Shown here: positions 5,576-6,541 of the stretch, piece after piece
Layout of the letters: every line of letters starts with the position of its first letter
Position numbering within the stretch: position 1 is the first letter of the stretch
The notes under the pieces: model-generated
The model's input: only the letters and a program-made list of their open reading frames with translations
Told to the model about the DNA's origin: nothing
Database searches by the model: none
Made by a program: the position numbers and the translations under genes
NCBI GenBank assembly: GCA_016550415.1
Contig: JABXGU010000840.1
Span: 1-6,541, forward strand
Origin: an archaeon
Lineage (GTDB): Archaea > Asgardarchaeota > Hermodarchaeia > Hermodarchaeales > Hermodarchaeaceae
Direction of reading: 5' to 3'
Length of the DNA: 6,541 nt

Positions 5576-5649
5576 GGCTCATGATAAAATGGGTTCCTTG
5601 CTAACTAGGGGCATGTAGATTTATTCAAACAAAACTAGTAAAAACGAAA

Positions 5650-5661
5650 ACCCTTATATAC
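5650..5661 (+). promoter_or_regulatory. TATA box of the winged-helix regulator gene
   Basis: CCCTTATATACT contains a clean TTATATA core (5654-5660). The A-rich CGAAAA just before it could act as a BRE. Transcription would start near 5683, leaving a leader of about nine nt before ATG 5692. No Shine-Dalgarno match is seen there, which agrees with near-leaderless translation. It is the best promoter match in the window. Confidence 0.65.
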
Positions 5662-5691
5662 TTCTTTATGTAAACAATTAACAGAGTTAAG

Positions 5692-5934
5692 ATGTTATCG
5701 AACACTGAAGCACTCGAACATAGCACCCGGAGGAAAATCATGCACAAGCTTTCCAAAGACAAGGCCTTCCTCCGCGAAATCGCCAAAGACTTGAACATCC
5801 CCACCTCAACTGCCGCTTACCATCTCAAACGACTTACCCAAATCGGCCTCATCAACGAACGACGAGGCGTCTACCACGTTTGGTTTGATCTAACGGACAA
5901 GGGCCGACAGCTGCTTGATAGCGAAGCAGCTTAA
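5692..5934 (+). CDS. Small winged-helix (ArsR-like) transcriptional regulator
   Basis: An 80-residue protein made of one winged helix-turn-helix domain. A first helix (STRRKIMHKL, 11-20) is followed by the HTH: FLREIAKDL (26-34), a turn NIPTS (35-39), and the recognition helix TAAYHLKRLTQ (40-50). The wing is IGLINERRGVYHVWFDLT (51-68), and a short C-terminal helix (DKGRQLLDSEA) follows. The combination STAAYHLKRL then GLI is typical of archaeal ArsR/winged-helix repressors. There is no metal-binding cysteine set (no CxC), so metal sensing as in classical ArsR is not supported; no separate ligand domain is present. It has its own TATA box and a poly-T end, so it is a single-gene transcript, divergent from permease 1. 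A role in controlling the permeases or itself through the inverted repeats in the spacer is plausible but unproven. Confidence 0.85.
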   Translation: MLSNTEALEHSTRRKIMHKLSKDKAFLREIAKDLNIPTSTAAYHLKRLTQIGLINERRGVYHVWFDLTDKGRQLLDSEAA

Positions 5935-5968
5935 CCTGAACAGGAAAGCAAAACGTGATTTTCCGCCC

Positions 5969-5994
5969 GCCCCTTTTTCTCTGTTTCATTTTCT
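5969..5994 (+). terminator. poly-T terminator after the regulator gene
   Basis: A pyrimidine-rich stretch begins 35 nt after the regulator stop and includes TTTTT at 5974-5978, TTT at 5983-5985 and TTTT at 5989-5992. Serial T-runs without a strong stem are the usual archaeal termination signal. Confidence 0.5.
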
Positions 5995-6007
5995 TAAATA
6001 GATAAAT
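5994..6007 (+). promoter_or_regulatory. TATA-like element for the DUF4177-like gene
   Basis: TTAAATAGATAAAT directly follows the T-rich terminator of the preceding gene. A start of transcription near 6020-6030 would give a leader of roughly 35-40 nt, which holds the ribosome site at 6047-6052. Confidence 0.45.
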
Positions 6008-6046
6008 ACTAGATTAAGTCAACTGAAATGTAATCTCTTAGATTGT

Positions 6047-6052
6047 GGGAGG
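6047..6052 (+). promoter_or_regulatory. strong ribosome binding site GGGAGG
   Basis: GGGAGG, extended to GGGAGGGTG, ends about 10 nt before ATG 6063. It is the closest match in the window to the anti-Shine-Dalgarno complement. It decides the start, because the in-frame GTG at 6045 overlaps it. Confidence 0.6.
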
Positions 6053-6062
6053 GTGTATTCTT

Positions 6063-6275
6063 ATGTCTGAAAAAGTTTCTTTTCGGTCTAAAGATATTCT
6101 ATCAGGAAAGGTTAATCCTGATGGAATACAATCACGATACGTCGCTATTTGGACATATGAGGGTATTAGCAATAAACTCTATAGTGCTATTGAGGCGGCG
6201 AATCTGATGGCAAAGTTTGGCTGGAGGGTTGTCGGAGTAGGTAATTCGTACCTACTTTTAGAGAGAGAAGCATAA
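6063..6275 (+). CDS. Small DUF4177-like protein
   Basis: A 70-residue protein. The C-terminal half has the pattern of the small DUF4177 fold: a beta strand (RYVAIWTYEG, about 26-35), an alpha helix (NKLYSAIEAANLMAKFGW, 38-55), then two strands (RVVGVGN and YLLLERE). The FGWRVVGV...YLLLER segment corresponds to the usual EGWELVxV...xxxKR end. The function of DUF4177 is not known. The first 25 residues are polar and probably flexible. There is no signal peptide or membrane segment. It has its own TATA-like box and a strong ribosome site, so it is probably expressed independently, perhaps at a good level. The match is by eye to a short, loosely conserved domain, so the family call is tentative; the gene itself is well supported. 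Confidence 0.6.
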   Translation: MSEKVSFRSKDILSGKVNPDGIQSRYVAIWTYEGISNKLYSAIEAANLMAKFGWRVVGVGNSYLLLEREA

Positions 6276-6336
6276 TTGGTCGGATATGCCTCAATTTTGT
6301 CTGTGCATGAAAACTCCGAATAATTATTTCATTTTG

Positions 6337-6541
6337 TTAGTTTTTTGCATCTTGCCGAGAGGTTTTTTGCAGTTGGAGTAAGGCTATTTTTGCTTCATGA
6401 GCCACGATTTCGTCTGAATCAGTCTCGGCTACTTCTTTTAGAAGGGGGAAGGCTCGCTGATCACCTAGGAAGCTTAATCCGACGACAGCTCCAGTTCGAA
6501 CGGTGGAGTGTTGTGCTTTCAATTCTCTCTCTAAAAGATCA
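6337..6541 (-). CDS. HEAT-repeat protein (C-terminal part, runs off the right edge)
   Basis: A minus-strand frame is open from the right window edge to TAA at 6339-6337 and shows the last 67 residues. They form about one and a half HEAT/PBS-lyase-like repeats: STVRTGAVVGLSFLGDQRAF, then PLLKEVAETDSDEIVAHEAK, then IALLQLQ. This resembles the VRxxAAxALGxLGDxRAVPxL consensus. The end, TSRQDAKN, is polar and probably a disordered tail. HEAT repeats form alpha-solenoid scaffolds for protein-protein contacts. With only the end visible, the partner and any other domain are unknown. The TTG at 6522 is an internal leucine codon, not a start, since the frame continues upstream as DLLERE. It converges with the DUF4177-like gene; the 61-nt spacer between the stops is AT-rich with no clear hairpin. 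Confidence 0.7.
   Translation of the reverse strand, partial: DLLERELKAQHSTVRTGAVVGLSFLGDQRAFPLLKEVAETDSDEIVAHEAKIALLQLQKTSRQDAKN

Noticed and set aside
6255..6537. 15-nt perfect inverted repeat (CTTTTAGAGAGAGAA at 6255-6269 and 6523-6537)
   Set aside because: Both copies lie in coding sequence for LLERE and contain a low-complexity GA run. Coincidence is more likely than a mobile-element end; no transposase or target duplication is present.

Overview
The window looks archaeal. TATA-like boxes lie about 25-30 bp upstream of likely transcription starts. Leaders are very short, and some starts may be leaderless. Purine-rich GGTGA or GGAGG ribosome sites are used where a leader exists, and a poly-T terminator follows a small single-domain winged-helix regulator. 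Moderate GC and the mix of families would suit an Asgard (for example Thorarchaeota-like) genome, but that assignment is a guess; no phylogenetic marker is present.

Left part (1-3289): a minus-strand gene that runs off the left edge shows nucleotidyltransferase (DNA/RNA ligase adenylation) motifs. Divergent from it, on the plus strand, are three genes: a fold-type II PLP enzyme of the serine racemase/threonine dehydratase family, a radical SAM protein resembling the MSMEG_0568 (NitD) family, and a GNAT N-acetyltransferase 27 nt downstream. A radical SAM gene followed by a GNAT gene is part of the bacterial Nit1C cluster linked to nitrogen starvation and cyanide assimilation. Here no nitrilase is visible, and the amino-acid enzyme sits upstream instead.

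Middle (3290-5444): a short C-rich convergent spacer, able to form a G-quadruplex on the minus strand, separates the GNAT gene from two minus-strand DppB/OppB-type ABC permeases. The first transcribed (4464-5444) is canonical. The second (3340-4365) keeps the overall layout but has lost the recognisable EAA coupling loop. Their start regions are almost identical in sequence, which points to an old tandem duplication. A hairpin followed by a T-run lies between them. No ATPase or substrate-binding protein gene is present in the window.

Right part (5445-6541): a 247-bp divergent spacer with several inverted repeats lies between the permeases and an 80-residue winged-helix regulator, which is a plausible regulator of the permeases. 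Next come a small DUF4177-like protein with its own promoter and a strong ribosome site, and the C-terminal end of a convergent HEAT-repeat protein that continues beyond the right edge.
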